Positions 1-7,600 of a DNA stretch of 8,466 nt are shown in pieces (the first letter of the stretch is position 1; every line of letters starts with the position of its first letter). The notes below the pieces were generated by a model. It worked only from the letters and a program-made list of their open reading frames with translations. It ran no database searches and was not told the origin of the DNA. Location of the stretch: contig CAMYLW010000055.1 in the NCBI GenBank assembly GCA_947259475.1, positions 1-8,466 of the forward strand, written 5' to 3'. The position numbers and the translations under genes are program-made. Source of the stretch: Thermodesulfobacteriota bacterium (GTDB lineage Bacteria; Desulfobacterota; Syntrophobacteria; BM002).

Positions 1-40
1 CATAAGCGAGGATGCTGGAGTCATTATTGACAGTGAACGT

Positions 41-82
41 CACTGCTGCTCCATTGAGCGCCACTGCTGCTCCATTGAACAA
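41..82 (+). repeat. 21-bp tandem duplication
   Basis: CACTGCTGCTCCATTGA occurs at 41-57 and again at 62-78, giving a 21-bp period with two copies that differ only in the last few bases of each unit. It lies at the left edge of the window, so more copies could exist upstream. It may be part of a terminal repeat or simple local slippage. Confidence 0.8.
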
Positions 83-250
83 TACCCAAGCGGGCAAACA
101 GCTCTTTTTGTGGCAAATAGGAGCTCTACTGCAGTGAAATACACTGCCAGAGCCCCAAGAGTCAAGGAATAACTGTTTTTCAGGCATTCCCACTCTTTGA
201 TTCGGCGCCGGCGCACCTCGATCGACGGAGTAGCGCGCGAGTAGCGAGAT

Positions 251-277
251 CGTTCGCTCCGTTCGATCCGTTCGATC
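251..277 (+). repeat. 9-bp tandem repeat, three units
   Basis: CGTTCGCTC, CGTTCGATC and CGTTCGATC follow each other directly; the second and third are identical and the first has one mismatch. The array sits in a CpG-dense patch. A related CCGTTCGTTCCG occurs at about 451-462. A protein-binding function is possible but unsupported. Confidence 0.75.
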
Positions 278-283
278 CGCGCT

Positions 284-323
284 TGAGAGGCAACCCACAT
301 ACTGTTTGAAGCACTGAGAGGCA
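284..323 (+). repeat. Spaced short direct repeat
   Basis: TGAGAGGCA occurs at 284-292 and 315-323, 31 bp apart, and similar sequence follows each copy (ACCCACAT and CCCATTT). Two imperfect copies are too few to assign a role. They add to the impression that the leader has been built by local duplication. Confidence 0.5.
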
Positions 324-575
324 CCCATTTGGCGGCTGGCGCCTGTGGTTGATTGTTTGGCAGCTTAAGAGAGAACTCACACTCTCTTTGGCAGGCTAAG
401 ACTGCAGGAACGCCCCTCTCTTTACCTCAACAGGCTCCCCGTTTGCTCGACCGTTCGTTCCGCCTGTCGAACAAATCTGGCCTACGTACGCCGTAGTACT
501 GTTTCTACGTGGCGATTTCAGAATTGGGCGACGAGCGGAACGCGAGGCGCAGCTTAAAGCGCGAATTCGAAGAAG

Positions 576-611
576 AACTCGAGTGCCGGTTCGAATTCGA
601 GTGCCGGTTCG
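576..611 (+). repeat. 18-bp tandem duplication
   Basis: AACTCGAGTGCCGGTTCG (576-593) is followed directly by AATTCGAGTGCCGGTTCG (594-611), with one mismatch. The junction creates the palindrome TCGAATTCGA at 591-600. It lies in the second CpG-rich patch of the leader. Confidence 0.8.
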
Positions 612-628
612 GAGTTCTCATCTCTGAA

Positions 629-640
629 CCCTAACCCTAA
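629..640 (+). repeat. Short telomere-like CCCTAA tract
   Basis: Two perfect CCCTAA units (TTAGGG on the other strand) occur just after the 18-bp duplication, followed at about 655-667 by AAACCCCAAAACC. Two units can arise by chance, so this is recorded as sequence only and not as a telomeric junction. Confidence 0.4.
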
Positions 641-1113
641 GTGGATTCAAGTTGAAACCCCAAAACCCAGTTGCTTTGAGGGGCACTGCACCTCCACAGG
701 CAAGAGTTACTCACTCCAGCCAACTGCAGGCAACCCCCAGCCAGTCTTTGAGCCTACTGCCACTGTCAGTAAGCGGAGTCACCCCCCATTTGACTGCAAT
801 TTCTGTCTTGGGAGCGGCTTCCAGTTAAGTATCAACCAGCAGAGCAGGCGGCCTTGTACATCGACCCCCTGCACGCCAAAACACTTGATAACCCCTCCTT
901 CTCTTCGCGGCACAGGTCATTTCACCAGTGCCCAACACCTACTGAGAGGAGGGACCGAGTGCACGGGACGAACGGCTCGGTGATTTTTGATTTTGATTCC
1001 CCTGGTGGTCATCGGCTTGTCAGCGATCGAGTACTTTGGCCACAAGTGTTGGCAACTCGAAATATCGCACCGGACCTCGATTGACCTACCATTTGCCATC
1101 AGCAGCAGCAAAC

Positions 1114-4100
1114 ATGGCACCTTCCTCTGCGGGACCAGCATTTTTCCGGGGCATATGCCCAGCTGATGGTCCCCACAAGGAGCTCTTCCAACGCTCCTGG
1201 GCCGTCGATGTCCCAAGTGAGGACTCGACGCGTGCCGAGCAGCTTGAAAAGCAGCTTGGCGGCCTCCCCGCAGAAGGAAACATCGCCACCTGGCTAGAAC
1301 AGCGAAGCGAATGGCTCAAACCTATTTTGGACGAGCAGGGTGCGCCTCTTGCCGACGATCAAGGCAGGCGACCCTCGCACAAACGTCGTATTGAGCTGCT
1401 TCAGCAATCGACAGGCCAATATGCAGCAGCCTTGGCCGTCGTAGAGTTCATTACACCCCATTCAGACGATGATGAGTACGAGTCCGATGAAGACAGCGAT
1501 AAGGGGCCTTTGATGCTCACAGTCCTGGCTCTCCCAGTCGTTGGCGCTATCTCCGGCTTCTCTAACCAGGAGCTGGCTCAGCTTCCCCAGGCCGATCAGG
1601 CCGAAGTTAAAGCGCTTCAATACGAGGGTGATGGACAGGCTCTGTATCCTCTCATGGCCACAGTGGTGCGTGATACCCGGGACGGCACAGCCTCTGACAC
1701 CATCACAGCCCTGGAGGAATCCCTAGACTCTCTTATCCTGGCTCCACAAGGCCATAAGGCGCTTGTACCCACCCTTATCCCATCCACCGCCCAGCCAGCC
1801 AAAGACTCGGCTGAGGTAGATATCTGGGTCTCGATGGAAGAAGCCCGGGAGCTCATGGGTGATAAGGACAGCAACATTGCAATGCACAAGAGCCGACGAG
1901 CTGCCTCACGCTTTAAAGGTTTTCTCTATGCAGCGCCATTGGCCTGGCTGCCACTCAATCACAGCATGCCTTTGGGCCTGGCGATGGACCCAACCAAGAT
2001 CACCTCAGGCCAAGCACTGAAAGCAGTCTTGATTGATCTGTTTGGCGGAGACATCGGGCGCTGGGATTACCTGACCGAGACGACCTACTATGATGCTATG
2101 CTAGCCGCCATGTCGGAAGACCCAAAAAGCCTAGCTCTGCCGGTCTTCTCTGCGCAGCAGATCGCCACGACATGGAAAGCGGCCGTCTATCCGGCCAACA
2201 AATCCAAAGTGCCCCCCCACCTGCAGCTCACTTTCAGTCACATGATGTGCAAGCTCCAGGCACTAGCGTTTCGAGACAGGCTGTTTGCCACGATCAAAAA
2301 TGCAAACACCCTGAAAACCCTTCGTAAATACGAGGAAATTGGTGAGCACATTGTGGCGGCCACCGACGACTCAACAGGAGACGAAGAGAGTTCTGCCTCG
2401 AACTCCAAAGCTGGTCTGAGTGACATTGCTTACGTTTATGGCAAAGTGCAGCCAGCCACTCGAGCATGGGAAACCACTCACGGCTTTCAGGAATTCCGCA
2501 GTCGTCTTCCAGTCCCGGCTTGTGTCGAGGAGTATGAAACTATGCAGGCACCCACTTCTGTCAAGGACGCTCGTCAAGGGAACATGCGTCTTAAGCGGAA
2601 GTCCGATCCACCACCGGTGGAAGAGGACAACGCTGACGAGGAATCGGCTCTTCCAGAGGAAGGCAATGCAACACTACATGACTTGTTCAAAGATTTCACG
2701 TCTCCCACTTCAACAGCGCAGAAAAACTTTCGGGGCACGGCTCCGGCAGTTGCCTCGATCCCCCCAATGTATAATACGCCCCAGGCAGACCGGCGCAACA
2801 AAGCTCCTACGGCCAATCGGGAGGGCGAGGATAGCAAGCTACCGGCTAAATCACAGACGGTCAAAGGAGTGCAATTCACGGACGTCCAATATGAACGGAC
2901 GATACCCGCCCCCTCGCCATTCGAACCGAACCTCTCTGTCGCTTCCACAACCAGATCCAATGTCTCTGGCCCCTGGATTCTGGCAATGGACAAAATTCCA
3001 GGAATACGAGAGCACTTGGAGCCAATGTCGCTCAAGGCCTACATGCCGCAGAAGGCACCAGACTCTCGAGTGACTCCGCTGATCTCGGCTCAGGCGATCC
3101 ATGTACAACGGAGTCACAGTTTTAACAGGAAAGAGCTGCTCACCAGCCACATCCTAGCTCACGTCATCCCTCTCAATAAGGAGGTGGTGCACAGGGCGGG
3201 TAGTAACCAATCAATTGCTAGTTCTATCTGTCTGCAGCCAGGCAACATCGGTGGCTTGTATCACACCAATGTCAAGGACGCGGGCGACAAAGCAGATGCC
3301 GACATTGCAGAATTTCTCTCGGACGAGCTAGATATGCTCAAACACCATGCAATATGGCCAGCCTACTTCAGCATCAATCGAGATAGTCTGCGCAACCCAA
3401 GGATGCTCAAGGCGCTGAGGCAAGCGGCCTGGGTCGTCGGAGACCACATTGCAACGCCGGCAGAACTCGATAGCGGATTATCCCCCGGCCACATGATCGC
3501 CACAGTCAATGTCGTGGACGCCCGCAATGCCAAGAATGAAAACATCTTCCGTATCCCGGCTAACGGATTTCGAGCCGAACAGATTGTTCAAATGCTCAGT
3601 AACGGACCGGCCCTGATGCAGATCATGACCAAAGATTTGGACCTGTATCCCAGCCTTCCCGGAACCATAGGAGATTTGGGCTCGCCTCTCTACCCCCGCT
3701 CCCCGGTGGTGGGGGCCATTTATTCCATCACCGAGTATCTTCGCCAACCGTTCATTAGCGCCTTGCTCAATCAAATCTATGAAAAACATGGGACTGTGGA
3801 CATAGTGGCGATGCTGATTGTGCACCAAATCCGGCTCCTGGATAAGATTCGTATTTGGTCCAGGACCAGGCCTGAGAAGCACTACATCAAAGTCAGCCCC
3901 CACTTTGATCGGGTTCGGGACGACTTCACCCTTCTCTATTCAAAATACAACGACGGCTCAGAGGAAGCTGATCTACCTGTGACGTTTGCAGGCTGGATCC
4001 AACAGTTGATCAAAGAACTCTCGAAAGACAAACTGCAATCCATGCTCGATGCAGCATCACCAGCCTCTACTTATCTGTCTCAGCTTCCTGCACTGTTCCA

Positions 4101-4617
4101 CCCGCTCCCAGCCCAAAAACCATCGCCGCAGAAAAAGCGCACAGGGCAACCGGGGCAGGCCAGCAACCCAAAGGGAACTAAAGAGCAGAAAAAAGATGCC
4201 ACTGGCGAGCAGTCTAAAACCGTGGCCGAAGTGCAGGCCGAACTCGAACAGCGTGAGTGCAAGCATGCTAATGAAATCCTCATTCGTTTTGCTCCAACTT
4301 CTCCCACACAGGAAACCAAAAAGCTGGCAAAGTTCATTGCTCAACTTAAGAGAGACCATCAGGTGCAGCCCCCTAAGATAGGGAACAAGCAGGCCTGCTT
4401 TGCTTGGCTCATGGAAGGTGGATGTCCTGGGATCTACCTCAAGAAAACCAGTCGAAAGACGGCTATCGCTGCTCCCTGTGGTGGGAACAACAGCGGCCGA
4501 CTACATCAGACGAATTTCACTAAAGAGGTGCTCCAGCCACTGTGGAATTACCTGCAGAATGAGCATGTTCAGACAATACTGCAGCCAACGGACAAATTCC
4601 GAGAGATCATGGCCTGA
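1114..4617 (+). CDS. ORF1: Gag-like protein, 1167 aa
   Basis: This is the first long frame, upstream of Pol, in the position where Gag lies in YR retrotransposons; I recognise no specific family. The start is the ATG at 1114 in AACATGG context. A TTG at 1036 would extend the frame, but there is no upstream ATG and a stop lies at 994-996. Acidic, serine-rich stretches occur at residues ~117-129 (SDDDEYESDEDSD), ~417-432 and ~499-514; the last follows a basic LKRK (~493-496) that could be a nuclear signal. Residues ~600-990 look helix-rich and globular. A Lys/Pro/Gln linker (~1001-1035) leads into a charged helix (~1033-1056) and then a Cys/His cluster, C1095-x8-C1104-x17-C1122-x8-H1131, which could be a nucleic-acid-binding knuckle with unusual spacing. 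The frame ends at a UGA and continues in frame as ORF2. A structural, RNA-packaging role is inferred. Confidence 0.75.
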   Translation: MAPSSAGPAFFRGICPADGPHKELFQRSWAVDVPSEDSTRAEQLEKQLGGLPAEGNIATWLEQRSEWLKPILDEQGAPLADDQGRRPSHKRRIELLQQSTGQYAAALAVVEFITPHSDDDEYESDEDSDKGPLMLTVLALPVVGAISGFSNQELAQLPQADQAEVKALQYEGDGQALYPLMATVVRDTRDGTASDTITALEESLDSLILAPQGHKALVPTLIPSTAQPAKDSAEVDIWVSMEEARELMGDKDSNIAMHKSRRAASRFKGFLYAAPLAWLPLNHSMPLGLAMDPTKITSGQALKAVLIDLFGGDIGRWDYLTETTYYDAMLAAMSEDPKSLALPVFSAQQIATTWKAAVYPANKSKVPPHLQLTFSHMMCKLQALAFRDRLFATIKNANTLKTLRKYEEIGEHIVAATDDSTGDEESSASNSKAGLSDIAYVYGKVQPATRAWETTHGFQEFRSRLPVPACVEEYETMQAPTSVKDARQGNMRLKRKSDPPPVEEDNADEESALPEEGNATLHDLFKDFTSPTSTAQKNFRGTAPAVASIPPMYNTPQADRRNKAPTANREGEDSKLPAKSQTVKGVQFTDVQYERTIPAPSPFEPNLSVASTTRSNVSGPWILAMDKIPGIREHLEPMSLKAYMPQKAPDSRVTPLISAQAIHVQRSHSFNRKELLTSHILAHVIPLNKEVVHRAGSNQSIASSICLQPGNIGGLYHTNVKDAGDKADADIAEFLSDELDMLKHHAIWPAYFSINRDSLRNPRMLKALRQAAWVVGDHIATPAELDSGLSPGHMIATVNVVDARNAKNENIFRIPANGFRAEQIVQMLSNGPALMQIMTKDLDLYPSLPGTIGDLGSPLYPRSPVVGAIYSITEYLRQPFISALLNQIYEKHGTVDIVAMLIVHQIRLLDKIRIWSRTRPEKHYIKVSPHFDRVRDDFTLLYSKYNDGSEEADLPVTFAGWIQQLIKELSKDKLQSMLDAASPASTYLSQLPALFHPLPAQKPSPQKKRTGQPGQASNPKGTKEQKKDATGEQSKTVAEVQAELEQRECKHANEILIRFAPTSPTQETKKLAKFIAQLKRDHQVQPPKIGNKQACFAWLMEGGCPGIYLKKTSRKTAIAAPCGGNNSGRLHQTNFTKEVLQPLWNYLQNEHVQTILQPTDKFREIMA
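4253..4311 (+). other. Intron-like signal set inside ORF1
   Basis: A GTGAGT donor (4253-4258) is followed by a CTAAT branch-like motif (4268-4272), a pyrimidine-rich stretch and CACACAG ending at 4311, which would give a 59-nt intron. The length is not a multiple of three. Splicing it would add 12 residues after Gln 1046 and stop at 4347-4349, before the Cys/His cluster. The unspliced frame is fully open, so this may be chance. The same donor joined to the AG at 4648 or 4672 would remove 396 or 420 nt in frame, including the UGA. Confidence 0.25.
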
Positions 4618-4673
4618 CCGGAGGAGCCAGCGTCCGGCCCAACTGCAGTGACTGATGTGGACTCCCCTGCAGT
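4615..4673 (+). promoter_or_regulatory. Probable UGA readthrough site between ORF1 and ORF2
   Basis: The ORF1 stop reads GCC TGA CCG. The same frame then stays open to 7713, and no in-frame ATG occurs until 4975. UGA followed by C is a leaky termination context in eukaryotes (established knowledge). Two stem-loops can be drawn downstream: CCGGA (4618-4622) with TCCGG (4633-4637), and ACTGCAG (4642-4648) with CTGCAGT (4667-4673). Gammaretroviruses use a comparable gag-stop-pol layout. Alternatives are splicing around the stop, a host that decodes UGA, or a point mutation of a sense codon in this copy. Confidence 0.55.
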
Positions 4674-7600
4674 ATCTCAGCTGGCAGCGTTGGAGCGCCT
4701 AGAACCTTATGATACGCCAATCCAGCCGCCAGCAGGGGGGCAACGCACACCAGTGGTGGAACCCACCAGTCTGTCACCCCTCACTGCAGGCACTTTGCGG
4801 GATCTCTTGGTACCAGCGGAACATCGCAAAAAGCGCATTCCTGTGCCCCCCAGAGGGCCTGACCGTCTCTCCTCTCGGCATACGAACTTCAGTCGGTCAA
4901 AAGACTGGACGCGGTTCAATGACATTTACAATGGTCACTTCACGGAACAGTCGGCCTGGTTGATTGATGCGCAGATGCCGCTCTTTCGGTATCTAAATGC
5001 TGAAGACGCCACAGAGCTGGAACGGGCTTTCCCTGGTCTCGATCGACAATTTGGAGAGACTCCGTATCGTCCACCAGCCACCTTTTTTCGGCGCAGTCGC
5101 TATGGCTTTGGTCGGGATCACAGACAGGTGTCTGCCACGACCCATAGCACAAATAACAACCCTTTATCTAAAAATCCATTCTTCCTCTCTCACATGGCAT
5201 GGGAGTTCCTCACAATCCCGGACCGACGCAACCTGGCTGATGCTTCTGTCCTCTTCGAGTCGTACAGCCACCTCCGGAGAAGGGCGACTTATTTGGAGAT
5301 TGACTCTCTGCGAGCCAGCCGAGGCAAAGCGACCAAAGAAGATCTTCTGCAGCCGGTGTGCAAAGTCCGGAGCTACAAAATGGCGGTCACCTTGCTGAGG
5401 TTTGACTTTGTCTACCCTCGCCTAATACGGTGGCTGGGAGGCCAGTACACCTATGAGCACCGTGACTTTGATGCAGTCTGGGACATAGTGGAGCACTGTG
5501 CTCAGCCTCATCCAGTGCCCAAAGGCTATCCCAAAGTTGACTATGAAAGGGCTTGGAAAATTTTCACCATTGGCGCCCCCATCGAGTCACACTTTGAAGC
5601 AGCCTTTGAAGATGTCTGGGACCGGGAGCGGTATGACAACCACCCACCACTCGTCTCTGTCCTTGACAAAGTTAGGACAAAGTTCAATAAAGAAGAGCGG
5701 CTGTCATATCACATTCTCTTTCCACGATCTCTTTGGGCGTTTATTCCAGGACTGATAATAAATCCCATGAACTTTGTCCAACGGCCGGGCGACCCGGCAG
5801 GACGGATCTGCGTAGATCCCACGAGCAAGGTGCCAACTCGCCAACAATTCATAGAGGCAGAAATGATGGTGAAGGAGCCGCTGGAGGCTTTCACAGGGGT
5901 TGACCAGGACCCTCCGCCACGACGCCGACGTCGATATCGTTTTCGAGGCCGCAAGCGGCGCCGACAAGACACAGCGGCGCCCAACAGCCAAACCCCAGAC
6001 ACGGGGCTGCCGGGCAAGGAGGATATCAATCCTAAGGTATATTATGCAACTGCTTTCAAGAGGCTTCTCACCTGGATTTGGAGGGAGCGCATGGAGCACC
6101 CGGACCGGGAAATCTACCTGTCCTATGATGACATTGCAACAGCGTTCCATCGAGTGCTCTATCACCCCCAGATTGCCATAGTCTATGCCATGGTGTTCAT
6201 GGAGTTCTTGATAATCCCAACGGGGCTAATATTCGGAGCAAAAAACTCACCTTCCATGTACATGATACCCGGAGAACTGAGGGCTCACATCGCGGCAGTC
6301 GCGAAAGTCTTTGACCAGGTCATGACAGAACTGGCTTCCCGTGTCGAGATTCGGCATTATCCCGATTTCTGTGGTGCATCCATCCCTCGCGCAATCCCTG
6401 ATAATCTGCACGGTCCCATCTCAGAAGCGGGCGGCGATCGCCATGCCAGCTTTGTGGACGACACGGGAATGGCGGGGATTGCGGAAACAATCCGTTATAT
6501 CATTAATCGCTCCATATTGGGGGCCTACGTCATCTACGGCTTCCCAGATGAAAGCGACAGCCAGCCGGTGATCAACCCAGAGAAATTCGCCCTGCTAGTC
6601 ACCTATCTTCTCACTTACTTGGGTTTCAATATCAACGCTCGCGAAATGACGTGTGCCTGGCCGCTGGAGAAGCGCCAGAAGCTCGCCGACATGCTGGATG
6701 CGTTGTGGTTGGACCCAACCTCCGACTTGAAGATAACACCAAGCCGGGCCAGCCGCCCCCTGGGGCTTATTCGACATGGTGCCCCGGTATCCATGCTGGG
6801 AGTGTACCATTCGCTGCGTCTGCAACATCGACTGAATGACGTCCTCAGCGAAGTGCAGAAGGGCCGCTTTGGCAGTGCCATCCGCTCGAAGAAGCAAAAG
6901 TCACGTGCCTTCAAAGAATGGTGGCAGCACTTTGACTTGGGACGCGATGAGGAATGTGTCCTAGAGCTACAGTTGCTGCGCAAGACACTCACTGATCCCA
7001 AATACAACTATGTATGGACGCGCCCCATTGGCATGGTGGTCAGTCGTCAGTGGACTGTAAAAACAGAGGGTGACGCCTGCTATGAAGGCCTGGGGGGTCT
7101 GTGCCGTCAACTAAAGTTCATGTGGCGGCTGTCGCGTGAAGACCTCAAGCAAATGGGTTTTCTGGTCTATGAAGGCGACGAGCCTAAGCCAGGCGAACAG
7201 GGCATGCACATCAACCTCCTGGAATTTCTGGCACTCATCATCACGTTGTGGCTCACACTGAGCCTGGTGAAGCCCGGCTCACAGCCAGTGATTTTGGCAA
7301 CTGGTGACAACACCTCGGCACTCTCGTGGATGTACTTCGCCAGTCGGACTAAGAAGCCAATTGTACGACGCCTTGCCCGCTTCTGCCAGGCTATGCTCAC
7401 CTATTACCCTTATCACTTTGCTTTGCAGAAAGCTCATATGAAAGGGGAGGACAACGACACCGGCGACGTACTGTCACGTTTCAAACGCGCAAGTTCGTTT
7501 CAACGCGCTATCGAGGTCACGTACCCAGCCCTCAACGAGTGTCAAGCCTACCGAGTCCCCTCCGAGCTACTTACCGCGCTGCAGAGCATCGCTTCCTCGG

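Larger units (their letters stand above)
1..1113 (+). promoter_or_regulatory. Long ATG-free leader upstream of ORF1
   Basis: This ~1.1 kb stretch holds no convincing gene. The + strand has one ATG at position 12 and then none until the ORF1 start at 1114, while the opposite strand has about 13 ATGs in the same interval. That pattern fits an mRNA leader kept free of upstream starts. CpG-rich patches lie at about 200-280 and 440-611. Short tandem repeats lie at 41-82, 251-277 and 576-611. Two 10-bp palindromes are visible: GCGCCGGCGC at 205-214 and TCGAATTCGA at 591-600. A 5-bp hairpin pairs CTACG (482-486) with CGTAG (492-496). I see no clear TATA box. The region may contain the element's left terminal repeat and promoter, but the partner repeat is outside the window. 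Confidence 0.6.

Noticed and set aside
12..137. 41-codon ATG frame at the left edge, spanning the 21-bp duplication
   Set aside because: Much of it is translated repeat, it has no motif, and it lies at the window edge; chance is the better explanation. If translated, it would be the only upstream ATG frame in the leader.
629..640. Telomere or telomere-targeted insertion from CCCTAA units
   Set aside because: Only two units are present, inside the leader and not at a junction; this is easily chance.
1036..1113. N-terminal extension of ORF1 from a TTG
   Set aside because: The ATG at 1114 has a strong context, and non-ATG initiation is not needed in a eukaryotic mRNA with no upstream ATG.
1..1113. 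CRISPR array, tRNA or rRNA gene
   Set aside because: The repeats are tandem without spacers and number only two or three units; no cloverleaf or rRNA-like sequence was recognised.
2420..3073. 217-codon open frame on the + strand inside ORF1
   Set aside because: It lies fully within ORF1 in another frame, is rich in Arg, Ser and Pro with no domain, and would require initiation far inside the mRNA.
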